Shown: positions 24,297-37,879, counted from the stretch's first letter. The stretch: DNA of 64,000 nucleotides from Sphagnum compactum (GCA_965153455.1 OZ234500.1:15809579-15873578), one strand, 5' to 3'. Numbers and translations are program-made. The notes: generated by a model not told the origin, from the letters alone.

Positions 24297-26950
24297 CACT
24301 TCCCTGGCCCTGCTCGTCCCTTCCTTCCCTGCCTTTCCCTCCCTTTCTCTTCCCCTTTTCTTGTATCCCAATCACTCCCTTCCCTTCCCCTTCGAAATCT
24401 CCCGACTAAAACAACGGCAACAAGGCACTTTCAGAAACTGGTGCTACCAGGTTGTCGGTTTCACGACACCGTCGAGATCCATACACGAAACGAGTATTGC
24501 AAGACAAGAAACCAGAGAGGAGAGACAGATAAAGAGTGAGCGCGACGCGCTCGAAGTGCGCGAAAAAGCTCCCGAAAACCTGCGCGTGCTCGGGAAGCAA
24601 AGAGAGGGAGAGAGAGAGCTTCGGGATCGAGGGAGAAAGAAGGATTCGTGCACGGGCGGGCGACGCCTTCGACGGCTGTGATTGAGTTTTTTCTCATCGT
24701 GACGAGTTTTGGACGGTTGTGACAAGTTGTATTTGGCAACTCAGTGTTTTGTTTTCCAAGAAATTTTGCCATTTTTTCGACAAAAAAGTTGGGATTTTTT
24801 AATTTTTATTTTCTGCTGTAAGATTCGACTAGTTTTGCTAATTTTGGGGAAATTCGCCAAATTTTCGACCAAAAAAATTTGAAAAAAAAATCCTAACGAG
24901 AGGGGGGAGGGCAAAAAAATTTCGAAATGAAATTATTATTATTATTATTTTGCTAAATTTTCAAAGAGTGAAATTCCATTTGTTATTTATTAAATACCTA
25001 TTATGCAGAAATCAGTTCAAAATTTGAGGATCTAATTTATAGAACATTCTTAATGGCAATTCCAAAATGCCTCCCAAATAGGTTTTTCTTTTCCCTTTTT
25101 GCAATTTTGTGATGTAGCCAAACTGGTGATCATTCACAAGAAGATATAGCCAAATTTGGCTATAGACCGATACGAAAGTAGAAAAGTTGAAAGAATCCTT
25201 TTGTATTTTGGAACCTTGGAGAAATCTGGCCCAAAAAAACCATTTTTTTTTTTTCCAGAAGCTGGCAAATTAGGGCCCCCCCTTTTTTTTTCCCTATGCC
25301 TAGTTTGCCAATAATTGCAACTTATGGCTATTTAGTATTTTACCCTCTTGAGTGTTTCTGCCCAAAAAATAATAATAATAATAATAAATAAATAAATAAG
25401 ACTTCTTGACCTTCATTAGTACCCACATCAAGTGTGAATGCACCATAATAGTTTTATTGGTCTGACCTTGGGTTTCTCACCTACCTCCCTACTAGATATA
25501 CACCCCCTTTTTCCCACTTAAACTTGTCATTTCTTTCGTACCTACCTACCTACCTCCTCTCCTACCTACTTACCTACCTACCCAACACCTACATAACATC
25601 AATGACAATCAATGAAAATAATTCAAATGCAAGTATTGTATTCAATTGGTTAGTGATAAATTAGACATATTTAGACCTTATATATGTAAGTATTGCATTT
25701 GCGGGCTCTTCCTACCATCAATGTCCTCATGAGCTTACACTTTGCACCATTTATTGCATATTGTATACAACGTAATTAAATAATTTAATGCTTTGGGTTG
25801 AGAGAAAAAAAAATCAAATTTTATAACATAAGATGGGTCAAAGGAGGATTTAGGGTTAGGTAAAATGTTCTAAACATTTATGACTTTTGCAAAAACATCC
25901 TTTTTATACAAATTAAACTCAAAGTTAGGCTCATTTAGGAGGGAAGATCGTGAACCATGTATTGAACAAATAAAACTCATTTCTTCTCTTTCGAAGGGGA
26001 GTGGAAACATCTTTAAAGTTGAAGAGACTCAAATTAGAAGATAAAAAATAAATATATTTTTTCACTTGCTTACATTTTCAATTTTTTGAGCTTTGATTTT
26101 TAATTCATAATTAGTTCATTTATATTTATTTTTAATAGTTGTCAAGGTTATGTGTAAGGTTATGTGGTTAGGGTTTAAGTTCTTTTGAAAGTGGTACATG
26201 TTTAAAGTTTAATTTATAACTATGATTAGGGTTTTTTAATTTTATTTGGAGTTATGGTTTGATTTAAGGTTGGCAAGCTTTGCAAGGAGAATATGAATGA
26301 GGTCTATGTACAAATACAATATGTATTGCTTTTCATGTATCAATGTAAAAAATCGTTCTTATGTATTATAAACCATTATTGGTTATTAGATTAAAAGAAT
26401 TCAAATGCATGTGTATGTCATACATCATCATCAACCCACGACCATCATGGATTGAAACATATGAATACTATGATGAATTCATAGATTTGTGCACATCATT
26501 GATGTGTGGTGTATTTTTGTTTTTATAAAACATAAGATTTGAAACATTTGAAGGTTATGGTCATGGTTGATGTTTTCATAATGTTGGAGTAAATAAGTAT
26601 TCAAAGCTTGTATAATTACATGAAAATGATGTAAATATTTAAACTAAGGAATGAATGGTATTCAGGTTGTAATTGTTTTTCATTTTTATATGACTCTTGG
26701 ATCCACACAAAAAAATTGATGTTGGAGGAAAATTCATAAATACAAATTTTCTTTTGTTCAAATGTGAAACAAAGTTGTATATGTTAGCCCATGTTTCTTA
26801 ACATCTATAGGATCAAAAACCAATTCATCTAGTGATAATCCTTGGGAATGATAAATAATTTTTCTTGCTGCAAGTTGAATTGAAAATTGAATCCTTAATA
26901 TGACAAACAATCGGGTCTTAACAACTCCTATGTCTTTGGTGATAGGTTCA
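24297..26950. other. Promoter/5' UTR then AT-rich non-coding DNA
   Basis: About 24297-24720 is GC-richer and should be the 5' UTR and promoter of the RNA-binding protein gene. Beyond it the base composition drops sharply to AT-rich sequence with simple repeats: ATT/AAT runs at about 24933-24950 and 25368-25400, and CCTA repeats around 25538-25582. No coding block is recognised. This marks the border between gene island and transposon-rich DNA. Confidence 0.5.
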
Positions 26951-26952
26951 AT

Positions 26953-28607
26953 TCATGTCCATTTTGACTTAATGTTGTTATTATAGTAATGACTAATCTT
27001 TTTTGTTAATATTCTAATTTTAAAGTTTTGAAACATTACCCATATTATTGTATTGTTGTTATATGTTGATGTTTTAAATATGCCATAAGCTCTATTGACA
27101 AGGCCATCAAATGTTGCATAATTATCAACACATGATTCAATTAACATATCTTCTTTTATATGAATTGTAAAATGCAAACCTATAGCTTGGATCATTCAAG
27201 AGTTTGTAAGATGACATGCATGATGGATGATTAATGTCCATTGCTTTTAAAACAAATGTGGGACTTGATATGTTAGTGAACACATTTTCGTTATGTTTTT
27301 GCACAAGTTTATTTGTATACAATAAATGTGGAACAATTAAATCTATTGGTGGTTGTTGATAACACATTGAATTTATCAATTGAATATATATATATAATAC
27401 TCATTATACAAAATTTGTTCAAAGTTTGTATGAGAATCATAACATATTGTCGTAATATAACTGTATTTACCAATGATTTGGTGCTAGTGCATTAACATCA
27501 TCTTTGGGATTTTAAAAAATCCAACTATGAAATCAAGACCACCAAAGAATTCGTTTTGAATATGTTTTATGGACCTTATCTTATTATCTATAACATTAAA
27601 CATTCTAGCTCCAACAAGTGATATTTCATATACCACAACAAGTTGTAATTGTTCATATTGACACGTAAGCATATTTAATATGTTCATTGATAAATTTGGT
27701 AAATTAGTTAATGATTGTTAAATAGGTATGTTCAAAGTTAAATGTATTATTAACCATCAATATCAAATGTTGTAAAACTAAAGTTCTCCTATGGCATCCA
27801 AATATTAGTTAGATGCAATGATTCTAATTTTAAATAATTTGAATCATCTATTCCTTTGTATTTGAATGACATTTTGTAGTTGAAAATATTTTTGTTTGAA
27901 AAACTTCAACTTGAAGTTGGCAATATGTATCATGCCATGTGACATTAGTTCCAAACTGTGATTTTTTTGAGTTTCCAATTATTGGTGAATACAATAAAAG
28001 TTGTTCTTTAAACCAATTTTCAATTTATGTATGTTTATTATAATTTACAAACTTGATAATTTTGGGTTTGTCACATTTCAAAAAATAAATAAATTTATGT
28101 TATAAAAATATATATATATTAATAATGATAACAATTCATAATGATTAGGATAATTAAGATATTTATGTATGATTGATGGACAAATTATATTAGTTGAATA
28201 TAACGTTAATTCATTTATTTCAACTTGTGGTTTTGACACAAAAATGTGTTCTTCAAAAGGAAATGTAATGAATTTAAATTAAATTAAACAAGGTAAACAA
28301 CAAGTTGAGCAACCATAATTTGTCGAACATTAAAAAATAAATTACTTAATTTTTGAATTATTGAATTTATATTTATTTTATTTGTAATGCATTTTGGTAT
28401 TATAAAATGTGATTATGATGTTATTGGTTTATCTATTTTTGTCATATATGATGTGTAATAGGTTATAGCTACATATGGGTCCAAAATAAATTGAAAATCT
28501 ATATTTGCAAACCACAAATGAACAACACATATATTAAATGCATTAACATTTATGTTTAAAAGAATTTGTTTGTTAAAAATGCATGGTTTTTTTACTTTGC
28601 CCTTCAA
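26953..28607 (-). pseudogene. Decayed Helitron-type replicase/PIF1-like helicase
   Basis: Four broken minus-strand frames line up in the right order for a Helitron protein. The block at 28607-28413 (HLWFANIDFQFILDPYVAIT) resembles the segment after the Rep domain. The block at 27687-27484 has YEISLVGARMFNVIDN and KHIQNEFFGGLD, the PIF1 Walker B region with its Asp replaced by Tyr. The block at 27379-27137 has IVPHLLYTNKLVQKHNENVF. The block at 27195-26953 has DNYATFDGLVNRAYGIF and IIWVMFQNFKI, like helicase motif V and its surroundings. Stops and frame changes separate them, so it is dead. I could not find the HUH motif or the CTRR end. The assignment rests on remembered family patterns. Confidence 0.6.
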
Positions 28608-28609
28608 AC

Positions 28610-31078
28610 TTAATACATATATGTATTGTCCATGTTTAAATAATACAAAAATTTAGGAAAAGATATACTATCATTTACTTAAAAACTTGTCAAAGATTGA
28701 AATATCTTGTTCACTTATGTATTTAGGTTTTTTTTTTAAAATGGATCAATGCCATCAATTTATAAATGTTTGAAGATTTTTGTTTTGTGCATGGGAAACA
28801 ACATGGGTAATAAAATCTACAAAGAACATGATTTTTTTTCTTACATGTATGCATGTGTTGATGTCATTGGGCATTTTGTAATGAATCTGGTAACATTAAT
28901 ACATCACAAGAAATGTACATATCTATGAATCGTTTAATTTTTTCATTTGTGTTCATTCCATCATGGGGGGACACTAGTAAAAAAAAGTAAAAAATACGTG
29001 AATAAAAATATAGGGTGCAATATATTGGTTGTTGGGTAAAAATTATAAGTTAATTAATTTTTAAATAGGGTAGATTTTATTCAAATAATCAATTTAACTA
29101 TAATATGGGGTATGTAATAATATGAAATAATGGATTATAATTAATATTGGGTGATCTTAATATGTATATTTTTTTAAATAGATAATAATAGAGTGATAAA
29201 AAATAGGTCGGACAATTATCTAATACCCCTTTTAAAAATGGTCATTGAGACACATAAATCCCAAATTTTATACTAAGTGTCCCCCACGCACTCCATATAT
29301 AGGTGCATCTTTAATTCATAAAAGTCCATGGTCATATTTAGTTTCACGATTTTGGGATTCATTAACAAAGAAAAAATGAAAAAATGATCCCAAAAGGGTC
29401 ATTCATGATAAGTTTGTGGAATGACTATGTTTTATGATCGTAATATCTTGCACATGTGATAAGGTTAGTTCGTATCAATTTCACTATGTGAACATATTGA
29501 AAATATTTATGATACATAATCTTGTAGCATGTAATGTGTGTGAAACCTTCACAAGAGGATCCCATAATCTTTTAGCAAATGTGAAAGTGACAAAAAACAT
29601 TAGAGGACCAAGTTGTCAAACCATTCCAAATAAATTATTTTGTAAATTTTCAAAATAATAAGGTGGATTGTGTAAATATTCCAAATCACAATAACCTATA
29701 TATGACTTTAAAATATTATCTAAATTTGGGTTATTTCATACTTGAAAACCTTTTAAGGTTCTACCACATAATATGCCCTTTCGAATTATCACTCAACTTG
29801 AGTTGATTACTTTTTGGATGGAAACTTTAGTAGCTTGAAAAAAAAGGTTTGAAATGTTAGTTAAAAAATCCCCATATTTATGAAATATTTTCCAATTAGC
29901 TATTTGTTGATATAAATTACCCTTAAAAAGTGTTAAGGATGGCCATAAAATAATGTTGAAAACTTTAGTTCTTTTTAATTTTTATATTTAAATAAACATA
30001 GAGGATGGAAATGTTCATGTGGGGCGACAAAGTATATAATATTTCCATAGTCCATTATTTTTGGAGCTTCCAAAAAATTATGTATCATCAAATCTATTGG
30101 TGTATAGTTTTTTTTCACTTTTAGAGTTAGAGTTGTCAAATGATGAATTATCATAATTTTGAGTTTAAACTTTTGAATTTATATGCAAAGAAAACAAACT
30201 TCTCCATTGATGGTGAACAGTAACATTCAAATCTTTGTACAATTGTATTTCAATTAAATCTTGTAAAATGATTTTCACCATATTTGGATGAACATTTCTT
30301 AACATATAAGCTTATTTACATTCAAATATCATTTAAAGTACACATTTATTGTTATATCATCATGTGGTAGATGTGGTAATATTGATTGAATTCGACTCAA
30401 ATTTGTAAGAACATTAATAACACTACCATTCATTTTTTTTTGTCCATAGCTAGAAGGTTTATAAATTTGAAAAAATGCAAGATGTGATGAAATAAAATTC
30501 TTTTATAATTATATTAATATTTTAAGTGATGGAATGATCTTATTTTTACAAATCTTATTTGGCATTTGATATAAAGGTGTTTTATTTCCATTCATGTTAC
30601 TGAAACAATTTGTATATACGTATGTTGTTAAACTAGGTTTTATTTGAATTTGAAAATGTACTAAAAGTTGTTTTGACATTTTATTTGAAAAATGTTTAAG
30701 TTGTTTTTAAAAACATAACCTTTCACAACAAAAGTGTGGAATCATGGGGACAACTTGGATTTGTTTATTATGAATGTTAATATATGTTGAATTGTGTGCA
30801 TATTCATTCATTTAAACATGTTTCACATTGTTTGATCAAGAATATGATGTTCCACATGAATTGGTTGTTTAATATTTTGTGAAATGCATCCAACATCTGA
30901 CAATTGAACTTTGTCATTTATGAAAAATTCATGTTCTTTTGTAATAGATATATATTTCATGTGATTCATAATTTGAAATCTTGTCTTTTCAATATTTCAG
31001 AACATGTTGATGGTTTTAAATACGTTTGCACAATATGTTAAAATTGGACAAGATTTTAATAAGAAAAAACATTATTAG
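28610..31078. other. AT-rich sequence, probably transposon-derived
   Basis: No convincing coding block is seen. It sits upstream, in reading direction, of the decayed Helitron helicase and may hold the rest of that element. A few short frames have no recognisable motif. Confidence 0.35.
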
Positions 31079-31083
31079 CATAA

Positions 31084-31917
31084 TGTCGCAACCCCACTTT
31101 GAGGCAAGTGTGAGGATGAAACTCACACTCCCAAAAGTGGGAACTTGGAGTCCTCCGGGACTCCCAAAAATTCAGAGTTTGATTGCAGGGGTCAAAACAG
31201 CTTGCATTGAGGAGTTATTTATATCGTTGGAAAGGTTTTGAAGTGTAGATGTCGAAAATGGCCTTGCATGAGCCATTCAGACATCTGCAACACAAGTTAT
31301 GGTCGAAAGAAGGGCCGGGAGTCAAACTGGCAGTTTGACTCTCGACCACTAATAGTCGGGAATCGACCCAATTCTGGTGCGTGCAGGTGGAGTGCGACAC
31401 ACCATTGAAAAGCTCTTGAGGAGAGCTACAAGATCGCTATAGACGTCATCCCAACCAGAGGTCTGAGCTGGGAGCTATGAGCTTCCAAAGTCCCGAGAGT
31501 CCAAACCAGGACAATTTTGGGACTCCTCCTTGGGAGTCCCGGGACAAAAAGCCGATTTGGATGCGGGTGCTACGGGCGAACGCAGAGAATACTATATGGG
31601 GGAAGATGGTGGCTTCCCCTGAGTCCGGGCCGTGGTGAGTCTTGTGAGTCCAGAGTTACCCGTGGCTTGTCCTAGCACCAAAGGTGCTCTAGAAGGTGAA
31701 TTAACCAACTTGTTGGTTGGTTTTGATGCAGGTTTGAGTAAGTAACTAAGCTTGTCACTCTTCCTAGTCCCATCCCGAGGCTTCAGCACGCCCCTCTACC
31801 CCTTTTAGTGCTGAAGGCTGGGAGCGTGCCCCGAGTCTCTCACTTTTCCGCAACTTGAGTAAGTTAGCCCCATCTTGGGACAAACTAAGGACTTGGGAGC
31901 GCGTCACATAAAATGCT
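31084..31917. mobile_element. Solo LTR (834 bp) with 5-bp target duplication CATAA
   Basis: The element begins TGTCGCAACC and ends GCGCGTCA, so it has TG...CA termini. CATAA is repeated exactly on both sides (31079-31083 and 31918-31922). It is clearly higher in GC than the DNA around it. A diverged second copy lies at 56873-57764; both share GAAGGGCCGGGAGTCAAA, GACTCTCGACCACTAA and ACCAACTTGTTG. A TATA-like ACTATATGG at 31591-31599 is followed at once by a hairpin (GGGGAAG/CTTCCCC, 31599-31619). No internal retrotransposon region follows, hence solo LTR. Confidence 0.9.
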
Positions 31918-31922
31918 CAATT

Positions 31923-33440
31923 GAAGTGTTTTTTTTTTGTGGGACATTAGGGATATGTTCCATGTTTGAGTGTCACAAATTTATTTAGCTTTTATATTAT
32001 GCATTGAAATTAATGGAAATGAAATCCCATTACTAAAAGTATTTGTAAATTTTCCAATTTGTGTTGTACATATTGAATATGATTTATTTATTTATTTTGG
32101 TAATGATGTATTGCAAGAAGTGTCGAATAATGAAACAACATAACCCAATAGTGAATTCCAATTGTATTTCAAAATGTCCATCAATGTAGAATTTAAATTT
32201 CCATTTTAATAAAAATGTAAATTGGGTAGTGGAGTTTGTATTGGAGATTGTTGCATTATTGATTTTAAAATTAATGGAAACTCATCCAAATTTAGATCAC
32301 TTTGGGATCATTTGGTTCAAAAGCATGAAAAAAACTTAGGCACCCCATTATCATATTCAATTGATTCAAAATGTTGAAAAATTGTAAGCTATATGTAAAG
32401 TTTGGGATCATTTGGTTCAAAAGCATGAAAAAAACTTAGGCACCCCATTATCATATTCAATTGATTCAAAATGTTGAAAAATTGTAAGCTATATGTAAAG
32501 GGATGGATTGAAAATCCATTCCACATCAACACATTGTGTTTTGATATTTTATTCCAAACATAAATTGGCCTTTGTAAATTATTCTCCATAAAAAAAAAGT
32601 AATGAAATTTCCCAATAAGCTTCCCATTATAGCACATTGTGCCATTTTTGTGCACATTCATGTTTATTTATCACTATACTTTGTTATAAATCAAATAGAA
32701 TTTTTTTGAATCTGGCATTGGTGAGTTTTTTTATATTTAATAATAATCATTGATTTAAATGTGCCATATTTTTTTTATTCACTTTAGGATATGATAATTG
32801 GTTATCCAATAAATAAAATATAGAATCAAAAAGATAATTGCTTACTTCATATTTATAAGTTGAAATTATATGAAGGCCATATGAATGTAATACATGTTCA
32901 AACGATGGATTAACAAGATTTGATGTAAATGCTTCCATTATTATGAGTTAAAATGAAATAATAATATATAAAATAATTACATGACACAAATATATTAAAA
33001 TATTATTCACATAAAAATATTGTTACATATAAAAGCTTTTTGCACTAAAAAATATTTTCATTCACAACTTTCTTTCCAAAAATATATATATATTGAAAAG
33101 AAAAATCTTCCATTAAAAAAATTACTTGCATTGAAAATTGATTTTCATAAAAAATATTTTTGCAAAAAATATCTTACATCATGATAACAATTTGTATTTA
33201 AAATTTTCTTTCTTTAAAATTTTCTTTCATAAAAAATGGTTTGCACCAAAAAAAGTTGCATTGAAAAATGTTTTTACTTATAATGTAAATTTATATCATA
33301 TAGGAAAATTAATAAATGCACTTATATCGTCAAAATAATTTGAATATAAAATCATTTACATTGCAAAAAATGTACATACAATTGTTTTTACATTTTATGG
33401 AAATTGATTTATAAAAAATTTCTCTTAACAATAAAAAAAA

Positions 33441-33481
<41 letters not shown>

Positions 33482-33980
33482 CTTGTTCAACAAAAATTGT
33501 GATGGAAAAAAATTGACAACAAAGGTCAAATTAAAAACTATTATCAACACTTAAGTGTTGAAGTGGTTTTTTGTTTAGAAATCAATTTCAACTCATCAAA
33601 ATCACAAGGATAGGTGTTGGTGATAAATGAAATTTACGACAAATCCAAATGGAGATGGGGAGTTGAACTTATTTTGAACAAGGTGAAGCCAAAAATGTGA
33701 ACTTTGCCATATGCACAACATAGGCTCTTGGTTGGTTGCAATAATAACATGCAAGAACTTGAATTTTTTAGCCTTTGATTTTGAATGACAAGCATTGCAA
33801 TGCACATCACCAATTGGCAAAATGATGATATTTGCGACATGACAATGGTCACAATGTTTTTGGAATGGAGGCATCATAAGGCTAGTTTTGGACAACAATT
33901 CAATAACCTGAAAAGAATGAGGATTTTAAAACAAAATGCACATCATTCAAATTAATTACAAACAAAAAATATACATACAC
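31923..33980. other. AT-rich DNA with a perfect tandem duplication
   Basis: Contains the exact 100-bp duplication at 32301-32500 and an AT dinucleotide run at 33443-33478. A minus-strand frame at 33602-33898 has a CDHCH...CNACH pattern followed by a hydrophobic block. This is vaguely like the zinc ribbon of RPA-type proteins that Helitrons sometimes carry, but it is too weak to call. Confidence 0.4.
32301..32500. repeat. Exact 2 x 100-bp tandem duplication
   Basis: Bases 32301-32400 and 32401-32500 are identical by eye, beginning TTTGGGATCATTTGGTTCAA and ending ATATGTAAAG. The absence of differences in otherwise decayed DNA implies a very recent event or an assembly artefact. Confidence 0.9.
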
Positions 33981-33989
33981 CTTGATATG

Positions 33990-34880
33990 TGTCTTTTTGA
34001 ATGTGGGAAGAAAACATTGGGAGGCTACCCAATATTATTTTTTAAATATGCCCCTTGAAAGAATCATGTAGAGCATTGAGTGGCTGCTTAGTGCAAATTT
34101 TCAAATACCCAAAACAAAAAAAATCCAAGAGCTTAAGGTAGTTGTTCAGCGGTCTTCTTTTTAATGTGGGAAAAAAACATCGGGCGACTACCTAATATTC
34201 CTCCACTTATATGCGGGAAGAAAAAACATTGCATGATTGCCTTGTGTTATTCCTTAAATACTGAGAAGAAATTCAAATGTTTCAAGTAGGTTCATGACGT
34301 TATTTCTCAAATACCCCCTAAACAAATATTAGACATTTAAACGGTTGCTCAGTGGTCCTCCTTTTGAATGGGGGATGAAAAAAAAAAATGGTTGCTTAAT
34401 GTTATTCCTCAAATACCCAAAAAAAAACTTAAAAGCTTTGAGCAATTACCTGGTGACTTCCTTTGAATGTGGGAGAAAAACATTGGGTAGTTACCCGATG
34501 CTATTAAAAAAAAACCACCAAAAACATCCCAAGGCATCAATTGTATTTTGATACTTTGGCTTTAAATGTGGAAATAGGAGCATCGAGTACTTGCCCAATG
34601 TTCTTGCTTTGAATGTGGGAAAAGAATCGTCAAGGAATCGAAAAAAAAAAAAAAAAAAAAACTACCAAAAGAATCCCATAACATCGCGCATCTGAAAAAA
34701 AAAAGAAATAATTGCCAAAATAATACCATAGCATCAAACAACTGCTTGATCTTATTTTCCCATTTTTTGGGGAAAATGCCAGTAAAAAAATCCCATAGCA
34801 TTAGGTGGCCACCCAATGCTCTTATTCCCACATTTAAAATAGAAGAATTGGGTAGTGGTGCAATGTTATTTCAAAATAAA
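33990..34880. repeat. Degenerate interspersed repeat array
   Basis: A phrase close to GAATGTGGGA, then an A-rich run, then ACATTGGG(T/C)(A/G)(G/A)(T/C)TACC(C/T)(A/G)AT recurs irregularly, together with a related CCCAATGCTCTTATTCC form. Fainter copies reappear near 36640-36800. The units are too diverged to define a period. Confidence 0.5.
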
Positions 34881-37725
34881 ATGAACTCAACCACTAAAAA
34901 TTACCCCAAAAAAAAAAAAAAAAGTGTAAACAAAAAGAATGAAATTTACCTCTTTAAATGTAGGTTGAATGCTTGATAATTTATTGTGTAATTGGAGAAG
35001 GCGAGTTCAAACATCCTCATCACCAACCTTGTTGAAAATTGTGTAATGTATTTGTGTTCACAAAAATCAATCTCCTTAGGAAGTTAATGCCACATGTTTG
35101 ATTAAAACCATTGCACATTGGCCTCCATTGTATGCTTCTAGAAGTTGATCATATTTTAGTCTAAAATTATTGCCCTTGGCATTTCATAAGTACATTGTGG
35201 TCAATCTCTCTTATTCCATCTACAATCATCAATTATTTTTCACCGTTGTTGTCTCCTCCTCCCCTCACATTAGTGACAATAACCATGATATTAGCGAAAT
35301 TCCAACTTTGGATGAAATTTCTAAATTCCCTAATCAAATTTTTGTAAAAAAACAATTGGAACCAATTCAAGTTGGAAGCTTGAAATTGATGACACAATGG
35401 TTTTTGATTCAACAATAATGACAATGTGCATATCAAATTTTTCAAAACCTTGCTTGGATTTTGATTTTAAGCCAAAACTTTCCACTTTCATATACATGCC
35501 AATTGTTCATACATTTTGATATGGGGTGATTTCACCTTCAAAGTGACTATAGTTTAAGAACAATCCTATTTAACAAATCACAATGTAAATACACATAGCC
35601 TAGATCTTCCATGTTCCTATTCGTAATTCGATCAAAGGTGCCATACTTGTTTAACACCTTTGTTTCAAAAGCAACAATTTTAACTTTGAGATCTAAATCA
35701 TCCAACTTAACAAGCAATTTACCGTCCTTCACTACAAATTTAGACATTGTGCAAAAAACACAACTTACTAGTTTCAAGTTGACAAAAAAAAAAGGAGGTC
35801 GCAAAACAAATGCATTTAAAAAGACACACTTGTAAAGGAAATTAAAAAAAACAACATTGCAAAATGGAAGCATAGGCCAAGCACAACATGCAATGTAGTG
35901 AAGAACCAAAAGCATCAAATTCACAATGTTTTAATTTGGAATGGGTTTAACATCTAAACTCAAAACGTTTTATTATTGTTTCCATTGACTTTACATAATT
36001 TTGATTATTTTTTACATCAATTGAGTTCATTCAGCAAGGTTATTCATGACTTGAAGGTTAAATAATGGTTCATAATAATGACCATTCAAATAGTTTTCTT
36101 TTGTTATTCCATATGTTTCAACTGTCCATCTCATGGTTCACACCCAAACCTTAAACTATTTATGGGTTCATATGATAGTTCCAAAATAATTCAACATTGT
36201 ATATTTTATTCTCACAACATAAATTTTTTACTTTAAACCTTTATGAATTCATCATTTCTAAATATCATTTTAAAAATTTAAATGTAATAGAAAATAGTTA
36301 GAACCTCTAATTATGTTCAATTACATGAAAAATATATATATCCCAAAAACTTAAATTTAAAAAGGAAATTTCATAACTTTTTGGATTGCATGTATGAAAT
36401 GTTTAGTTACCAATTTTTTTTCCCTTGTACTATATTTCATTTTCTCATCCCATCTTTTGATGTTACTTGATTTATTAGTTTATTATGGGTAAATTTCTAA
36501 TTAGATTAATCATTTTGAAAAAAATTATTAACTTATTCATTCAACAAAATTTCAAATTATATTGATTTTTCTATTTCCAAGTTTTTAAAAAATACTCAAC
36601 TTCATTTTCAAATTCCCATCCAATTTTCAACACTTAAATTAGGGAACCACTTGATGCTAATCCCCAAATTAAAAAATTAAAAAAATCAAAAACTTTAAAA
36701 TGATATAAAATTCCTAATTTAAAAAAACAACAAGTGGCCACCCAATGTTATTCCTTCTTAAAAGAAGACAAAGAGGTGGGCGGTTGTCCAATGCTAATCC
36801 TCAACAACAAAAAAACTATAAGATTTGAAATCTTATGATCTATGATAATGTTTGAAATCTTGGTAGATCTATATGTGTTTGTAGCACATTCAATAGTGCA
36901 ACCTAACCTACTAGGTTTGGTGAATGTAGGTGACACCCAACATGTTTTCGAAGGTTGCAACCTTTCAAGCTTGTGTCACGTTATAAACTGCAATCTTAGA
37001 TGCACATTGTAAAAATTAGGGTCGTCAAAGATAAGGTGGACAATTGCGTTGGACATGCCAACTAAAGGTGTACAATCTATTTCAACACAATCTGACATCA
37101 TAATAGGAATGCGGCAAAATAGCCAAACGAGAAAATATAATTCCTATTATTCTCAAACAATAAGTCATATATAAAATGGTCTTAACGTAAGATGTTTGGA
37201 TGATGCGCATATGTTTTGATTTTTTTGATGCCATTGGTTAATGGTTGCACTGTAACATTAACATGTCTCCATCTATATTGTATACCTTTTTTGCTTTAAA
37301 TTTGGGCGAAATGTTTTGCAAGATTGTTGGACATTATGTGGTTGTTGGGCTTATTCATGACTGGGGTTCCCAAAAACCGAAAAAGGACTCCAAGACTTTT
37401 GTGGGGTTACATTTTGCAAATAACATTGACTTGAAACAAATTTAAGTGAAAAAATTGAATAATTTAATTGAATAATTCATGTGGTGGTGGTGGTGGTGGT
37501 GGTGAGTTTTCACATTCATACATAATTGTGTATGAATATTTTGGTTTATAGACATAAACACACAAAATTTCTAAAAATTCCCAAAATGAGTTTTAATGGA
37601 TAACCAAACATGTTTTTTAGCAAGATTATTTCCTACACATGTGACCTACACTTGAAGCTAGACATTTTGAATTCATCGAACATAATTGTTTTATCAAATG
37701 GTTTTTAAATGAGTCATTTTCCTTG
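34881..37725. other. AT-rich non-coding DNA
   Basis: No recognisable gene. A 125-codon minus-strand frame at 35547-35924 includes MSKFVVKDGKLLVKLDDLDLK but I cannot match it to a family. A GGT microsatellite lies at about 37480-37504. Confidence 0.35.
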
Positions 37726-37876
37726 CACTACAACAAAATGCATCCCTGTATGCCAAGTGATTTCACTGAATTTTGAGTGAATTCATTGGTTATAGTGAAC
37801 AGACCAATGAAGAAGTAGTGAATTCATTGGTCTAGTGAATGGAAACTAGTGTACTACACCCACATTTGTAGTAGTG
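37726..37876. mobile_element. CACTA-type MITE, 151 bp, with TTG target duplication
   Basis: It begins CACTACAACAAAATG and ends CATTTGTAGTAGTG, giving inverted termini. TTG flanks both sides (37723-37725 and 37877-37879), the 3-bp duplication expected of CACTA elements. The interior repeats AGTGAATTCATTGGT. It is too short to encode protein and must be mobilised in trans. A shorter relative lies at 53193-53302. Confidence 0.88.
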
Positions 37877-37879
37877 TTG

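Noticed and set aside
25538-25582. CCTA repeats as a possible CRISPR-like or telomeric array
   Set aside because: The units are simple 4-bp repeats without spacers and do not match the plant telomere repeat.
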